Assembly: GCA_022511465.1 (NCBI GenBank)
Contig: JAFLRM010000004.1
Coordinates: 57,047-121,046 of the forward strand
Length of the DNA stretch: 64,000 bases
From: Acetatifactor sp.
Lineage (GTDB): Bacteria > Bacillota > Clostridia > Lachnospirales > Lachnospiraceae
Direction: 5' to 3'
Shown: positions 30,944 to 39,101 of the stretch, in pieces
How positions within the stretch are numbered: the first letter of the stretch is position 1
Layout: each line of letters starts with the position of its first letter
Notes under the pieces: model-generated
Seen by the model: only the letters and a program-made list of their open reading frames with translations
Databases searched by the model: none
What the model was told of the DNA's origin: nothing
Position numbers and translations under genes: made by a program

Positions 30944-32470
30944 ATGAAGGTTATTACAATGTACCTTCCTCAATTTCATAGAGTAAAGGAAAATGACGAA
31001 TGGTGGGGAGAGGGGTTTACAGATTGGATCGCAACCAGACAGGCCGAGAAGCTCTTTCCTGATCACTATCAACCACATGTTCCATTAAATAAAAATTATT
31101 ACGACTTGCTAAATAAAAAGACAATGGAGTGGCAAGCAGATTTAATGAAACAGTATGAGATTGACGGTCAGTGTTTCTATCACTACTGGTTTAAGGATGG
31201 TAGGAGAATACTGGAAAAGCCGGCAGAAAATTTGTTGCAATGGAGTGACATTGATATGCCGTTCTGTTTTTGCTGGGCAAATGATTCGTGGGGACGTTCT
31301 TGGAGTAATCTTAATAGTAAAATTGTATGGGCAAGCGCTTTTGAACAAAAAGGCGATATGACGGATTCAGGAATATTGCTGGAGCAAAAATATGGTGGGG
31401 AGGAGCAATGGAAAGCTCACTTTGATTATCTAGTTCCCTTTTTTAAAGATAACAGGTATATAAAAATCGACAATAGACCGTTGTTTGTAATCCATCAGGC
31501 AGCGCAGGTATCTTGTTTGGGGCCGATGAGAGAGAGATGGAATGCGTGGGCCATAGACGAAGGATTTGAAGGTGTGTATATAATTGGTGCAAATAGCAAA
31601 GGACTTGTTGAAAAAAGTTTAGATGCTATCTTGTATCATGAACCGCAGTATACAACTAATACTATTAGAAATAACGATAAAAAGCACAAAGATCTCTTAA
31701 GACTAGAGTATGATGATGTATGGAATACTTTGTTAAAGTATAGATCAAATAAGAAAAATGTTCTTTACGAAGCATTTGTAGGTTTTGATGATACTCCAAG
31801 ACGAGGAAAAATCGGTAAAGTAATAGAACATGCAACGCCAGAGAAGTTTAAGAAGTATTTGTCGGAGTTGATTGCAAAAACTACCGCAAATGAGAATGAT
31901 TTGATTTTTATTAATGCGTGGAATGAATGGGGGGAAGGGATGCATTTGGAACCGGATGAGCGGTTTCAGTATGGTTATTTAGAGGCAATTCCTTATGCAA
32001 AAAGACATTACAAAGAGTATCTTGTGAAATACGAAAAAGATAGTGAACTCAGGGCCGACGAGGAATTATTGAAGGAAATAGAAATGTGGTCTGACCGAAG
32101 TGCGAGATATGAAAGTTATTGGAGGATTTTTGATGCATGGCTGCGGCTAAAAGAAGAACAGTGTTCTTTGGAACAATATTTTATAAGGCATAATATTAAT
32201 TCTATTGCCATTTACGGGTTGGGCATGATGGGAAGGCACTTACTGAAGGAACTCGAAAATGGGAAAGTGCAAATTAAATATGCGCTTGATAGCAAAGCTG
32301 ATCACATTTGCGCAGACATAAAAGTATATTTTCCGGAAGAGGCTTTGGAGGAGGTAGATGCCATTGTGGTTACAGTGACATATGATTATTTTGATATAAA
32401 AAGGCGACTACAAGAACGAGGATTCAAAAATATTATTTTATTACAAGAAATTATAGAGGAACTAGTATAG
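30944..32470 (+). CDS. WbsX-like (GH99-fold) glycan protein with C-terminal Rossmann module
   Basis: Residues 1-375 match the WbsX/GH99-like family found in O-antigen and rhamnan clusters: MYLPQFHRVKENDEWWGEGF, DGQCFYHYWFKDGRRIL, FCWANDSWGRSW and INAWNEWGEGMHLEPD. Its role, transferase or endo-acting hydrolase, is unsettled. Residues about 415-508 are a Rossmann-like module (IAIYGLGMMGRHLLKEL). No signal peptide, so it acts in the cytoplasm. The ribosome site is AAGGAGAG. Confidence 0.82.
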   Translation: MKVITMYLPQFHRVKENDEWWGEGFTDWIATRQAEKLFPDHYQPHVPLNKNYYDLLNKKTMEWQADLMKQYEIDGQCFYHYWFKDGRRILEKPAENLLQWSDIDMPFCFCWANDSWGRSWSNLNSKIVWASAFEQKGDMTDSGILLEQKYGGEEQWKAHFDYLVPFFKDNRYIKIDNRPLFVIHQAAQVSCLGPMRERWNAWAIDEGFEGVYIIGANSKGLVEKSLDAILYHEPQYTTNTIRNNDKKHKDLLRLEYDDVWNTLLKYRSNKKNVLYEAFVGFDDTPRRGKIGKVIEHATPEKFKKYLSELIAKTTANENDLIFINAWNEWGEGMHLEPDERFQYGYLEAIPYAKRHYKEYLVKYEKDSELRADEELLKEIEMWSDRSARYESYWRIFDAWLRLKEEQCSLEQYFIRHNINSIAIYGLGMMGRHLLKELENGKVQIKYALDSKADHICADIKVYFPEEALEEVDAIVVTVTYDYFDIKRRLQERGFKNIILLQEIIEELV

Positions 32471-32473
32471 GGA

Positions 32474-32492
32474 AGACGTGTATAAGAGACAT
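32474..32492 (+). other. Tn5 mosaic-end-like 19-mer in an intergenic gap
   Basis: AGACGTGTATAAGAGACAT matches the Tn5/Nextera mosaic end AGATGTGTATAAGAGACAG at 17 of 19 bases. It starts three bases after the stop of the WbsX-like gene. It may be chance, a library or assembly artefact, or a diverged transposon end; there is no transposase nearby. Confidence 0.35.
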
Positions 32493-32541
32493 ATATCGAA
32501 GAGATCGAAAATATGTGTTGGCTGTGGAGGGAGAGTGTGTT

Positions 32542-33729
32542 ATGTTCTATAAATTATATTTTCCTTTTAACTTGGGAAGTGGAAATCGAGGGTGTGAGGC
32601 GATTCTTAGAGGGACTTTAAAAACGTTACATGAGGATGTTAGGGGAGTATTTGTTTTAGATAAGAATAATGATGAAAAAGAACTAGATATTTTTTTGGGA
32701 CTAGATGAATATTGTGCCATTAGTACTACTGATCGGATTAAAGATGCCAATAAATTTGAATTGACACTTAGAAAATGGGGTAAAAAAATTGGTTTTGGAA
32801 AAGGATGGTTTGACTATTACCCTTATAAACGTTTCTTATCTAGTACCGATAAAGAGTCGCTGGTTATGTTTACTGGCGGAGATTTATATTGTTATGAAAA
32901 AATGGCTTTGAAGCTTGCTGAAGTAAATATGCGGTTGAAAAAAAGAGCTATTAAAACTGTATTGTGGGGATGTTCTGTCGATAAAAGTGCGTTAGTGAAT
33001 GATAAAGTTAGGAATAGCCTGCGAAAATATGATTTTATTGTGTGCCGGGAAAGCATAACCTTCAATACTCTGAAAGAAGCAGGTGTTGAAAAGGTTATGT
33101 TGTGCCCTGATCCGGCGTTTGTATTGGATCCGGAACCTACAGAGCTCCCCGCTTTTTATGAAAACAAGGATATCATAGGTATTAATGTAAGCAATTTTGT
33201 ACATGGAAATGTTGGTTTTGATACTATCTTTGGTAAAAACCTTTTGAAACTTGTAGAATATATAATTCAAAATACAAGCTTTAATATTGTTCTTATTCCC
33301 CATGTTTTTTGGAAAAACCAAGATGACAGAATCATTTGCAGAGCTGTATACGAGAAATTTAAAGAATTTGGAAGGGTCTTTTTGTTAGAAACTGAGAAGA
33401 TGAACTACTGCCAAATTCGCCATGCTATTTCGGAATGTAGATTTTTTATTGGAGCGAGAACGCATTCTATGATTTCAGCTTACTCGACGTGTGTTCCAGC
33501 GCTGGCGCTTGGGTATTCCGTTAAATCTGTTGGGATTGCGAGGGATATTGGTCTCCCGGAGCAGCTGGTAGTTAATTACAACGATGTGAAGCACGATGAT
33601 GAGCTTGTAGGAGCGGTTGAATATCTTCTGCAAAATGAAGAAACGATTAGAGCGTTATTAAAAGAAGTGATGCCGGATTATTGCAAAAGCGCTTATATGG
33701 CAAAAGATGTGCTAGAAAAGATTATGTAG
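32542..33729 (+). CDS. Polysaccharide pyruvyl transferase family protein
   Basis: A 395-residue PS_pyruv_trans member: NLGSGNRGCEAILRGTLKTL at the N-terminus, VMFTGGDLYCYEK, then VCRESITFNTLKEAGVEKV, LCPDPAFVLDP, and GARTHSMISAYSTCVPALAL at the C-terminal site. The family adds pyruvate ketals to sugars using PEP. GGAGGGAG precedes the ATG at 32542. It is followed by an FrhB-like iron-sulfur protein, a pairing frequent in exopolysaccharide clusters. Confidence 0.87.
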   Translation: MFYKLYFPFNLGSGNRGCEAILRGTLKTLHEDVRGVFVLDKNNDEKELDIFLGLDEYCAISTTDRIKDANKFELTLRKWGKKIGFGKGWFDYYPYKRFLSSTDKESLVMFTGGDLYCYEKMALKLAEVNMRLKKRAIKTVLWGCSVDKSALVNDKVRNSLRKYDFIVCRESITFNTLKEAGVEKVMLCPDPAFVLDPEPTELPAFYENKDIIGINVSNFVHGNVGFDTIFGKNLLKLVEYIIQNTSFNIVLIPHVFWKNQDDRIICRAVYEKFKEFGRVFLLETEKMNYCQIRHAISECRFFIGARTHSMISAYSTCVPALALGYSVKSVGIARDIGLPEQLVVNYNDVKHDDELVGAVEYLLQNEETIRALLKEVMPDYCKSAYMAKDVLEKIM

Positions 33730-33757
33730 ACTCACGTGTGAATGAGGAAAAGTGCTT

Positions 33758-34843
33758 ATGATTAAAATCGAAGAAAAGATAAAATGTTCCGGCTGTTCCG
33801 CATGTTATAATGTGTGTCCTGTTAATGCGATTACAATGGAGGATGATGAAGAAGGATTTTGGTATCCCAAGATAGATCCGTCTAAATGTGTAAGATGTGA
33901 CAAGTGTGAAAAAGTATGTCCCTACATCAACAAAATAACAGCAGAGTCTGATCTTCAAATGTGTTTTGCTGCGTATAACAAAAGTGAAGAAGAACGTTTT
34001 ATCAGTTCTTCCGGCGGGATGTTTATTGCATTAGCTAAGGAAATATTACAAGAGGGCGGAGTGGTCTTTGGTGCTGCCTATGATGAAAGATATATGGTCT
34101 GCCACATGGCTGCTGAAAATGAGAAACAATTAATTGAGCTGATAGGTTCTAAATATCTTCAAAGCCGGATAGGTACTATTTATCAAGAAGTACATGCTCA
34201 GGTAAAGTTGGGTAGGAAAGTGCTGTTTGTCGGTTGCTCCTGCCAAATTAGTGGCCTGATCAGCTTTTTGGGACAGAACTATGATAATCTGGTTTGTGTT
34301 GATTTCATATGTCTGGGTGTTCCGTCGCCCAAAGTCTGGTCGGATTATCTGGATACTTTTTTTATAAGAGATAAGATTAATTTTGTGAATTTTAAGGACA
34401 AGTCTCTCGGCTGGCACACTTTTTCGCTGCGTATAAACAGTGATGATGAAGAATTCGTGCGTAATGGAAGAGAAACCCACTTCTTTTCCGGTTTCTTTAA
34501 GGCACTGTATTCCAGACCTTCCTGCAGTGCATGTATTTTTAAACAGGGAAAGCGTTTAAGCGATATCACCATTTCCGATTGTTGGGGGTATCGTAAGATT
34601 GCTCCCGAAATGGATGATAATAAAGGGTTGTCGAGCGTTGTCATTCATACGGAGAAAGGGAGACAGCTTTTTTTCAGGGTTAAGGAGCAAGTGGTATATA
34701 AAGAAGCAAATTTAGAAGATATATTAAAATATAACAGGAATTATAATACCTCTGCTGCAATGGGGGAACAAAGGGCGGAGTTTTGGGCTGATTACAATCG
34801 GCTTTCAAAGAAAGAAGTCTTTGAAAAGTGGTGTTCGGGGTGA
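33758..34843 (+). CDS. FrhB/FdhB-family iron-sulfur oxidoreductase
   Basis: A 361-residue coenzyme F420 hydrogenase/dehydrogenase beta-subunit-like protein. Two N-terminal 4Fe-4S motifs are visible (CSGCSACYNVCP and CVRCDKCEKVCP), then the FrhB domains (SSSGGMFIALAKEIL, GCSCQISGLISFLG, FICLGVPSPKVW, SACIFKQGKRLSDITISDCWG). In glycan clusters this family is regularly next to pyruvyl transferases; the reaction is unknown and use of F420 is unlikely in this organism type. Starts at 33758 after GAGGAAAA. Confidence 0.85.
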   Translation: MIKIEEKIKCSGCSACYNVCPVNAITMEDDEEGFWYPKIDPSKCVRCDKCEKVCPYINKITAESDLQMCFAAYNKSEEERFISSSGGMFIALAKEILQEGGVVFGAAYDERYMVCHMAAENEKQLIELIGSKYLQSRIGTIYQEVHAQVKLGRKVLFVGCSCQISGLISFLGQNYDNLVCVDFICLGVPSPKVWSDYLDTFFIRDKINFVNFKDKSLGWHTFSLRINSDDEEFVRNGRETHFFSGFFKALYSRPSCSACIFKQGKRLSDITISDCWGYRKIAPEMDDNKGLSSVVIHTEKGRQLFFRVKEQVVYKEANLEDILKYNRNYNTSAAMGEQRAEFWADYNRLSKKEVFEKWCSG

Positions 34844-34847
34844 TAGT

Positions 34848-35816
34848 ATGTGGTGGCTGCTTGGGTTGTTTTTGTTTATAGTTATTCTTTTCTTAACTGC
34901 AAACTATTTGTATAAACAGACGAATAATTACAGTAATTGCAGGCTTGATATCAAAAACTATATAAAGGGCATTCCTTATGACCTGCAAATGGTGAATCTG
35001 GGAAGTACCTATGCAAAGTATGCGTTTGGGGCATATGAAGATTTGAATATAAACGGTTGCGACTTGTCTTTACAGGCGCAAAGCCTTGAGATGGATTACG
35101 CAATATTGAAACAGTATGCGGATCACATTGCACCGGGAGGTGTTGTTGTTGTTGTTGCGGCGGCGTGTCTTCTGCTGTATAGGGAGGTGGGGGTTAATCT
35201 ATTGTACTATGATGTTTTGGATAAAAACAATAATCCTTTATTTGAGTGGCGAGGAAAGCTGGAGAGTGTTTTTCCGATTTTTTTTCACCCCAAGAAGATA
35301 AAAAAGCTGATAAAGGACACTAAGCGTAAGAATGACATTTATGACCGATACCCTACGAATCTTGATGATGTCCGATCGGAAAAAGTACTGAAAGACCTCG
35401 TTGCGGTCTGGTTGAAATTATTTTCCCTGCATGATTTAAAAGGCGCAGACTTTTCGGAGGAAAACCGGAAAATAATGCAGAGAAACCGAGAAATTCTTGG
35501 GGAAATGCTTGACTTGTGTAAAAAAAAGAGCTTTAGGCCGGTTATTGTGGTTCCCCCTTTTTCAAGCAGGTTAAATCAATACTTTTCGGAGGAATTTAAG
35601 GAGAAAGTTATCAGGCAAAACATCAGAGACGTAGTACAGGAGAGGAGGGTTCCTGTTTTGAATTATCAGGATGACGAACAATTTCAAAATGCCATAGAAT
35701 TATTTGCAGATGGTGGTTTTCGACTGAACAGAAAAGGGAGCCAGGTTTTCCTTAGTCGCTTGATAAAGGATTTGCAGCAATATGGAATAGAGATAAGCAA
35801 TCATATTATTCATTGA
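34848..35816 (+). CDS. Membrane-anchored SGNH/DltD-like protein (putative, altered catalytic motif)
   Basis: A 322-residue protein with one N-terminal membrane segment (residues about 2-22), the only obvious membrane protein in the island. After it come NLGSTYAKYAF, resembling the Ser block of SGNH/DltD-like proteins, and near the end LFADGGFRLNRKGSQVFL, where the family usually has D-x2-H-LN. The His position here is Arg, so hydrolase or acyltransferase activity is doubtful. It starts four bases after the FrhB-like stop, so is cotranscribed. An acyl-modifying or scaffold role is conjecture. Confidence 0.6.
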   Translation: MWWLLGLFLFIVILFLTANYLYKQTNNYSNCRLDIKNYIKGIPYDLQMVNLGSTYAKYAFGAYEDLNINGCDLSLQAQSLEMDYAILKQYADHIAPGGVVVVVAAACLLLYREVGVNLLYYDVLDKNNNPLFEWRGKLESVFPIFFHPKKIKKLIKDTKRKNDIYDRYPTNLDDVRSEKVLKDLVAVWLKLFSLHDLKGADFSEENRKIMQRNREILGEMLDLCKKKSFRPVIVVPPFSSRLNQYFSEEFKEKVIRQNIRDVVQERRVPVLNYQDDEQFQNAIELFADGGFRLNRKGSQVFLSRLIKDLQQYGIEISNHIIH

Positions 35817-35825
35817 GAGGCAGTT

Positions 35826-36668
35826 ATGATTAAAAAAAAGAAGAAAAAGTTAAAATATATACCACTTGTTTACAGCGAGGATCTGAGAAGCGCATATACG
35901 GAAGCAAGCGTCGTGGGAAATCGTTTGGTGGGAAGAAATGTTCTGGTCACTGGAGGGACCGGTGGGATAGGACTGGCAATTGCTATGCGGTTTCTTACAG
36001 AGAAGAGCAATGTGATCATCAGTGGCCGCAACGAGCAAAGGCTACAGACATCCATGGCATATTTAAAAGAGCGGTTTCCGGCGGGAAATATACAGACCAT
36101 TGTCCTTGACTTGTGCAATGCAGAAAGCATTCTCGCTGTTGTAAAACAATTATCACAGCAGGAAACATTTATAGATATTCTTGTAAACAATGCAGGAATA
36201 TGTACAGAAGAAAGTCGGAAAAGAAGGTTTCGAAGTGTTTCAGAAGAAGAGTTTAAGAATGTATGGAACACTAACTTTGAGGGAACCGTTTTATTAACCA
36301 ACGAAATTGCTAATGCGATGAGCGAAAGAGATATAAAAGGTAATATTGTTAATATAGCTTCTATATGTGCGGAATTCCGCTCATATCAACACACACCATA
36401 TGGAATCTCCAAAAGTGCTTTGGTAAGTTATTCAAAAATATTATCGGAAAAGTATGATGATATTACAATAAATGTAATTGAGCCGGGTTCTGTTGCAACT
36501 CCTATGGAGAAACTAGGTATAGGTGATAACATTGTAAGAAATTGTAATGTCTTGCATCATTCAGCACTTCCTGAGGAGATAGCTTCTTTGGTGGCCTTCC
36601 TGGCAGGGGGATTTGGTAAATATCTGACTGATCATGCAATAGTTGCTTCTGCATGTGAAAAGCTGTGA
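35826..36668 (+). CDS. SDR-family oxidoreductase (complete)
   Basis: A 280-residue short-chain dehydrogenase with a Lys-rich start, cofactor motif VTGGTGGIGLAIA, LVNNAGI, catalytic Ser and YGISK. An extra N-terminal segment of about 35 residues precedes the Rossmann fold. The next gene encodes an SDR-like protein without these motifs, so the two may form a heteromeric enzyme. Substrate unknown; a sugar or polyol in the cluster is likely. Confidence 0.8.
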   Translation: MIKKKKKKLKYIPLVYSEDLRSAYTEASVVGNRLVGRNVLVTGGTGGIGLAIAMRFLTEKSNVIISGRNEQRLQTSMAYLKERFPAGNIQTIVLDLCNAESILAVVKQLSQQETFIDILVNNAGICTEESRKRRFRSVSEEEFKNVWNTNFEGTVLLTNEIANAMSERDIKGNIVNIASICAEFRSYQHTPYGISKSALVSYSKILSEKYDDITINVIEPGSVATPMEKLGIGDNIVRNCNVLHHSALPEEIASLVAFLAGGFGKYLTDHAIVASACEKL

Positions 36669-36688
36669 TCATCAAAAGGAGTATGCCT

Positions 36689-37357
36689 ATGTTCAATGAG
36701 ATAAAAGAGAAAATAAAGGAAATGATTGGAAGACCCCAATACATTACGCCAATTTGTGATCAAACGCTGTATGGGACTAACGCAAATAGTTTTGCAGGGA
36801 ATTCTCTCCACAATTCTAATGTACTGGTGGTAACTAATCTATTGCCGCAGGCAGAAAAGATTTCAAAAATTGATATCAGGTTGAAATGTGAAAACTGTGA
36901 GTCTGAAATCCTTTTTCTTCAGGAAGAAGACATTACTGTGGAACAAATACATGACAGCGGACAGGCATTTACAGGGGAATTTGACCATATTATCAACCTG
37001 GTCTATATAGGTGATGAGAACAACCATGATTACTTTCTGTTGACAGATCCGATGAAAAGCGTTTACCGTCTCTTGCAACAGGAATGCGACTACCTGATTG
37101 GTCGAATACAATACGCGACCATCTGTACTGCCATTTTGAAAGGCCCAACAGATAATATTAGCAGAGCATCTTCTCTGGCCGGAATGGAGAGCCTGATAAA
37201 AGGGCTAGGGGGAGTGATGGCTAAAAAGGGACCTATTGTTAACGGATTGTCGGCAAATGAAAGTATTTCTTTTGAAGATGTGTTGGCTGCAGCTGTTTAC
37301 CTAAGCAGTAAATATGGGCAGATTTTAGCCGGGGAAGTTCTTAGGATGAATATATGA
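36689..37357 (+). CDS. SDR-like protein lacking catalytic motifs
   Basis: A 222-residue protein with the fold signs of an SDR (FDHIINLVYIGDENN where NNAG would be; SLIKGLGGVMAKKGPIVNGL; a C-terminus like VYLSSKYGQILAGEVLRMN) but no TGxxxGxG and no YxxxK. It may be a non-catalytic partner of the preceding SDR or a specialised domain. The start at 36689 is preferred because AAAGGAG is eight bases upstream; the ATG six bases earlier is too close. It overlaps the next reading frame at an ATGA. Confidence 0.6.
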   Translation: MFNEIKEKIKEMIGRPQYITPICDQTLYGTNANSFAGNSLHNSNVLVVTNLLPQAEKISKIDIRLKCENCESEILFLQEEDITVEQIHDSGQAFTGEFDHIINLVYIGDENNHDYFLLTDPMKSVYRLLQQECDYLIGRIQYATICTAILKGPTDNISRASSLAGMESLIKGLGGVMAKKGPIVNGLSANESISFEDVLAAAVYLSSKYGQILAGEVLRMNI

Positions 37358-37374
37358 TGGACCGGGGGTTGAAA

Positions 37375-37977
37375 ATGAAAATTAAGAAATGGTTATCACC
37401 GAAATATTATGTATTTCACAACATTTTGTACAGGGAAAAAAAGGAGACTGATTATCGATATAATGCTGCTTTTCGCGGTGTGAAAGTGTTGCCCAAAAGT
37501 TTTTTAAAGGGCTATGAGTGGAAATACATATGTTGTTATCGAAAGTGGCAATGTAACAGAGACAACATTTGGGGAAGGTTTTATGAGAGAAAGCTAACCT
37601 CTTTATCACAAAGGACGGGTATTGATTTAGATAAGAATCCCAATATAGGAGACGGATTTATTCTTGGGCATTGGGGAAGAATCATTGTAAACAGATCGGC
37701 GAAGTTTGGCTCGCCAATATTCTTGACACATGGAGTTACAATCGGACGGGATATTCGCGGAAAAAGAAAAGGAGTACCGACGTTTGGAAACTATGTGTGT
37801 ATTCGGGCAAATTCAACAGTTGTAGGAAATGTGCATATTGGAAATGACGTATTGATAGCGCCCAATACATTTGTTAATTTTGATGTGCCTGACCACTCTA
37901 TAGTGATTGGGAATCCGGCGTCCATTCATCATAGAGATAACGCCACGGAGGGGCATTTACCTGTAATAAATATTTAA
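37375..37977 (+). CDS. Hexapeptide-repeat (serine O-acetyltransferase-like) acyltransferase
   Basis: About 200 residues. The C-terminal left-handed beta-helix is clear: IGDGFILGHWGRIIVNRSAKFG, LTHGVTIGRD, then FGNYVCIRANSTVVGNVHIGNDVLIAPNTFVNFDVPDHSIVIGNPA. The conserved catalytic His is present (THGVTIG). Likely O- or N-acetylates a sugar using acetyl-CoA. An alternative start at 37354 overlaps the upstream stop; both have modest ribosome sites, and homologues would be expected to begin MKIKKW. Confidence 0.83.
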   Translation: MKIKKWLSPKYYVFHNILYREKKETDYRYNAAFRGVKVLPKSFLKGYEWKYICCYRKWQCNRDNIWGRFYERKLTSLSQRTGIDLDKNPNIGDGFILGHWGRIIVNRSAKFGSPIFLTHGVTIGRDIRGKRKGVPTFGNYVCIRANSTVVGNVHIGNDVLIAPNTFVNFDVPDHSIVIGNPASIHHRDNATEGHLPVINI

Positions 37978-38038
37978 ACAGATGCTAATTTTTCCAGCAA
38001 GTAGAGAATATCTTTATTTTCTAATACTATCCCTATTA

Positions 38039-38065
38039 TAAAGAATTGTGGAAAAATGCCGATAT
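38039..38065 (+). promoter_or_regulatory. SigD-type promoter (copy B)
   Basis: TAAAG (TAAA at 38039-38042), 15 bases, GCCGATAT: identical in its key elements to copy A, placed ahead of the sulfation cassette. Confidence 0.8.
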
Positions 38066-38071
38066 ATTTAT

Positions 38072-38157
38072 AGGATGCAGGGAAGCAGAGAGAAACGCAC
38101 AGGGAAGTGGAAATATGGAATTAACTATATAAAGGCATCCGTAGGGATACCTTTTTT
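38072..38157 (+). ncRNA. Candidate CsrA-binding small RNA or attenuator (copy B)
   Basis: About 86 bases: TGC-AGGGAA-GCA (38076-38087) and CAC-AGGGAA-GTG (38098-38109), both displaying GGA in a hexaloop, then GTGGAAA and ATGGAA, then the terminator AAAGGCATCC/GGATACCTTT followed by TTT (38131-38157). Compared with copy A, the second hairpin changes on its 5' side (CGT to CAC) yet still pairs with GTG, and more strongly. It ends 124 bases before cysQ. Confidence 0.5.
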
Positions 38158-38280
38158 CGTTATGTTAATTGATCTACATAGAATGTATTGGAGGAAACAG
38201 ATGAAAGTAGTAGCATCCGTTCCAAGCATGGTTATTTTACTCATGGAATATATTTGGCTGCGCAAGGAGGGAAGGACTTT

Positions 38281-39078
38281 ATGGAAATAGGAGAACTGGA
38301 AATAGGTGGTCTGCTGGAATTGTGCAAAGATTTGGCAATTCAGGCCGGCAAGGCTATTATGGATGTTTACGATAGTGAAGGTGGTTTTGAAATTGAATAT
38401 AAAGCAGATGCTTCGCCGTTGACAAAGGCTGATCGAGTCTCCCATTGTATCATAGTGGATGCCTTGAAAGAAAAATATCCAAGGTTCGCTATTTTGTCGG
38501 AGGAAGAAAAGGATAACAAGACAAGGCTGGATAATGACTATTGTTTTATTATTGATCCGTTAGACGGAACCAAAGAATTTATTAAGAGAAATGGTGAATT
38601 CACTGTTAATATTGCATTGGCATACAAACATAAAAGTGTTTTAGGGGTTATTTATGTTCCTGTTACGGGGGAATTATATTATGCGGCAGCGGGAAGAGGG
38701 GGATGGCTGAAAGAAGAAAATGGCACAGTGAAAAAACTTCAGGTGTCAGATATTACGGAACATGACAAAGTTCGATTGGTCATGAGCAGTTCACATCCAT
38801 GTAAGGAAATGGAAGAGTTGATTGAGAAAAATAATTTTACTAATTTTGTGAAAATGGGGAGCTCTCTTAAGGGGTGTTTAATTGCAAAAGGCGATGCAGA
38901 AATATACTATCGTCATAATCCTACAATGGAGTGGGATACAGCTGCAATGCAATGTATTGTCGAAGAAGCAGGAGCTGTTTTTCGGCAGATGGATGACAGT
39001 GAAATGCTGTATAACAGAGAGAATCCGCTTAATGCAAATGGATTCTATATTATAAATCACATAAAAAATAAGCTATAA
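38281..39078 (+). CDS. cysQ: 3'(2'),5'-bisphosphate nucleotidase (CysQ-like)
   Basis: Inositol-monophosphatase-fold enzyme of 265 residues with ILSEEEKD and IDPLDGTKEFIKRNGEFTVNIAL (metal-binding DPLDGT) and the C-terminal WDTAAMQCIVEEAGA. CysQ hydrolyses PAP, the inhibitory product of PAPS-dependent sulfotransferases. Next to a sulfotransferase and PAPS-making genes this role is well supported. The ATG at 38281 follows AAGGAGGG; an upstream in-frame extension from 38188 is repeat remnant sequence. Confidence 0.9.
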   Translation: MEIGELEIGGLLELCKDLAIQAGKAIMDVYDSEGGFEIEYKADASPLTKADRVSHCIIVDALKEKYPRFAILSEEEKDNKTRLDNDYCFIIDPLDGTKEFIKRNGEFTVNIALAYKHKSVLGVIYVPVTGELYYAAAGRGGWLKEENGTVKKLQVSDITEHDKVRLVMSSSHPCKEMEELIEKNNFTNFVKMGSSLKGCLIAKGDAEIYYRHNPTMEWDTAAMQCIVEEAGAVFRQMDDSEMLYNRENPLNANGFYIINHIKNKL

Positions 39079-39101
39079 AAATGAATAGGAGAATCAGGAA
39101 T

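Larger units (their letters stand above)
38031..38224 (+). repeat. Direct repeat copy B (promoter-leader-terminator-truncated gene start)
   Basis: Near-copy of 25236-25432, including promoter, leader, terminator, GGAGGAAACAG and eight codons starting MKVVASVP. After that the sequence diverges and the frame runs only about 30 codons to a stop, so the cytidylyltransferase start in copy B is a remnant fused to unrelated sequence. Confidence 0.88.

Noticed and set aside
38048..38290. 80-codon open frame starting in repeat copy B
   Set aside because: It runs through the promoter, leader hairpins and terminator; no ribosome site and no similarity to a protein.
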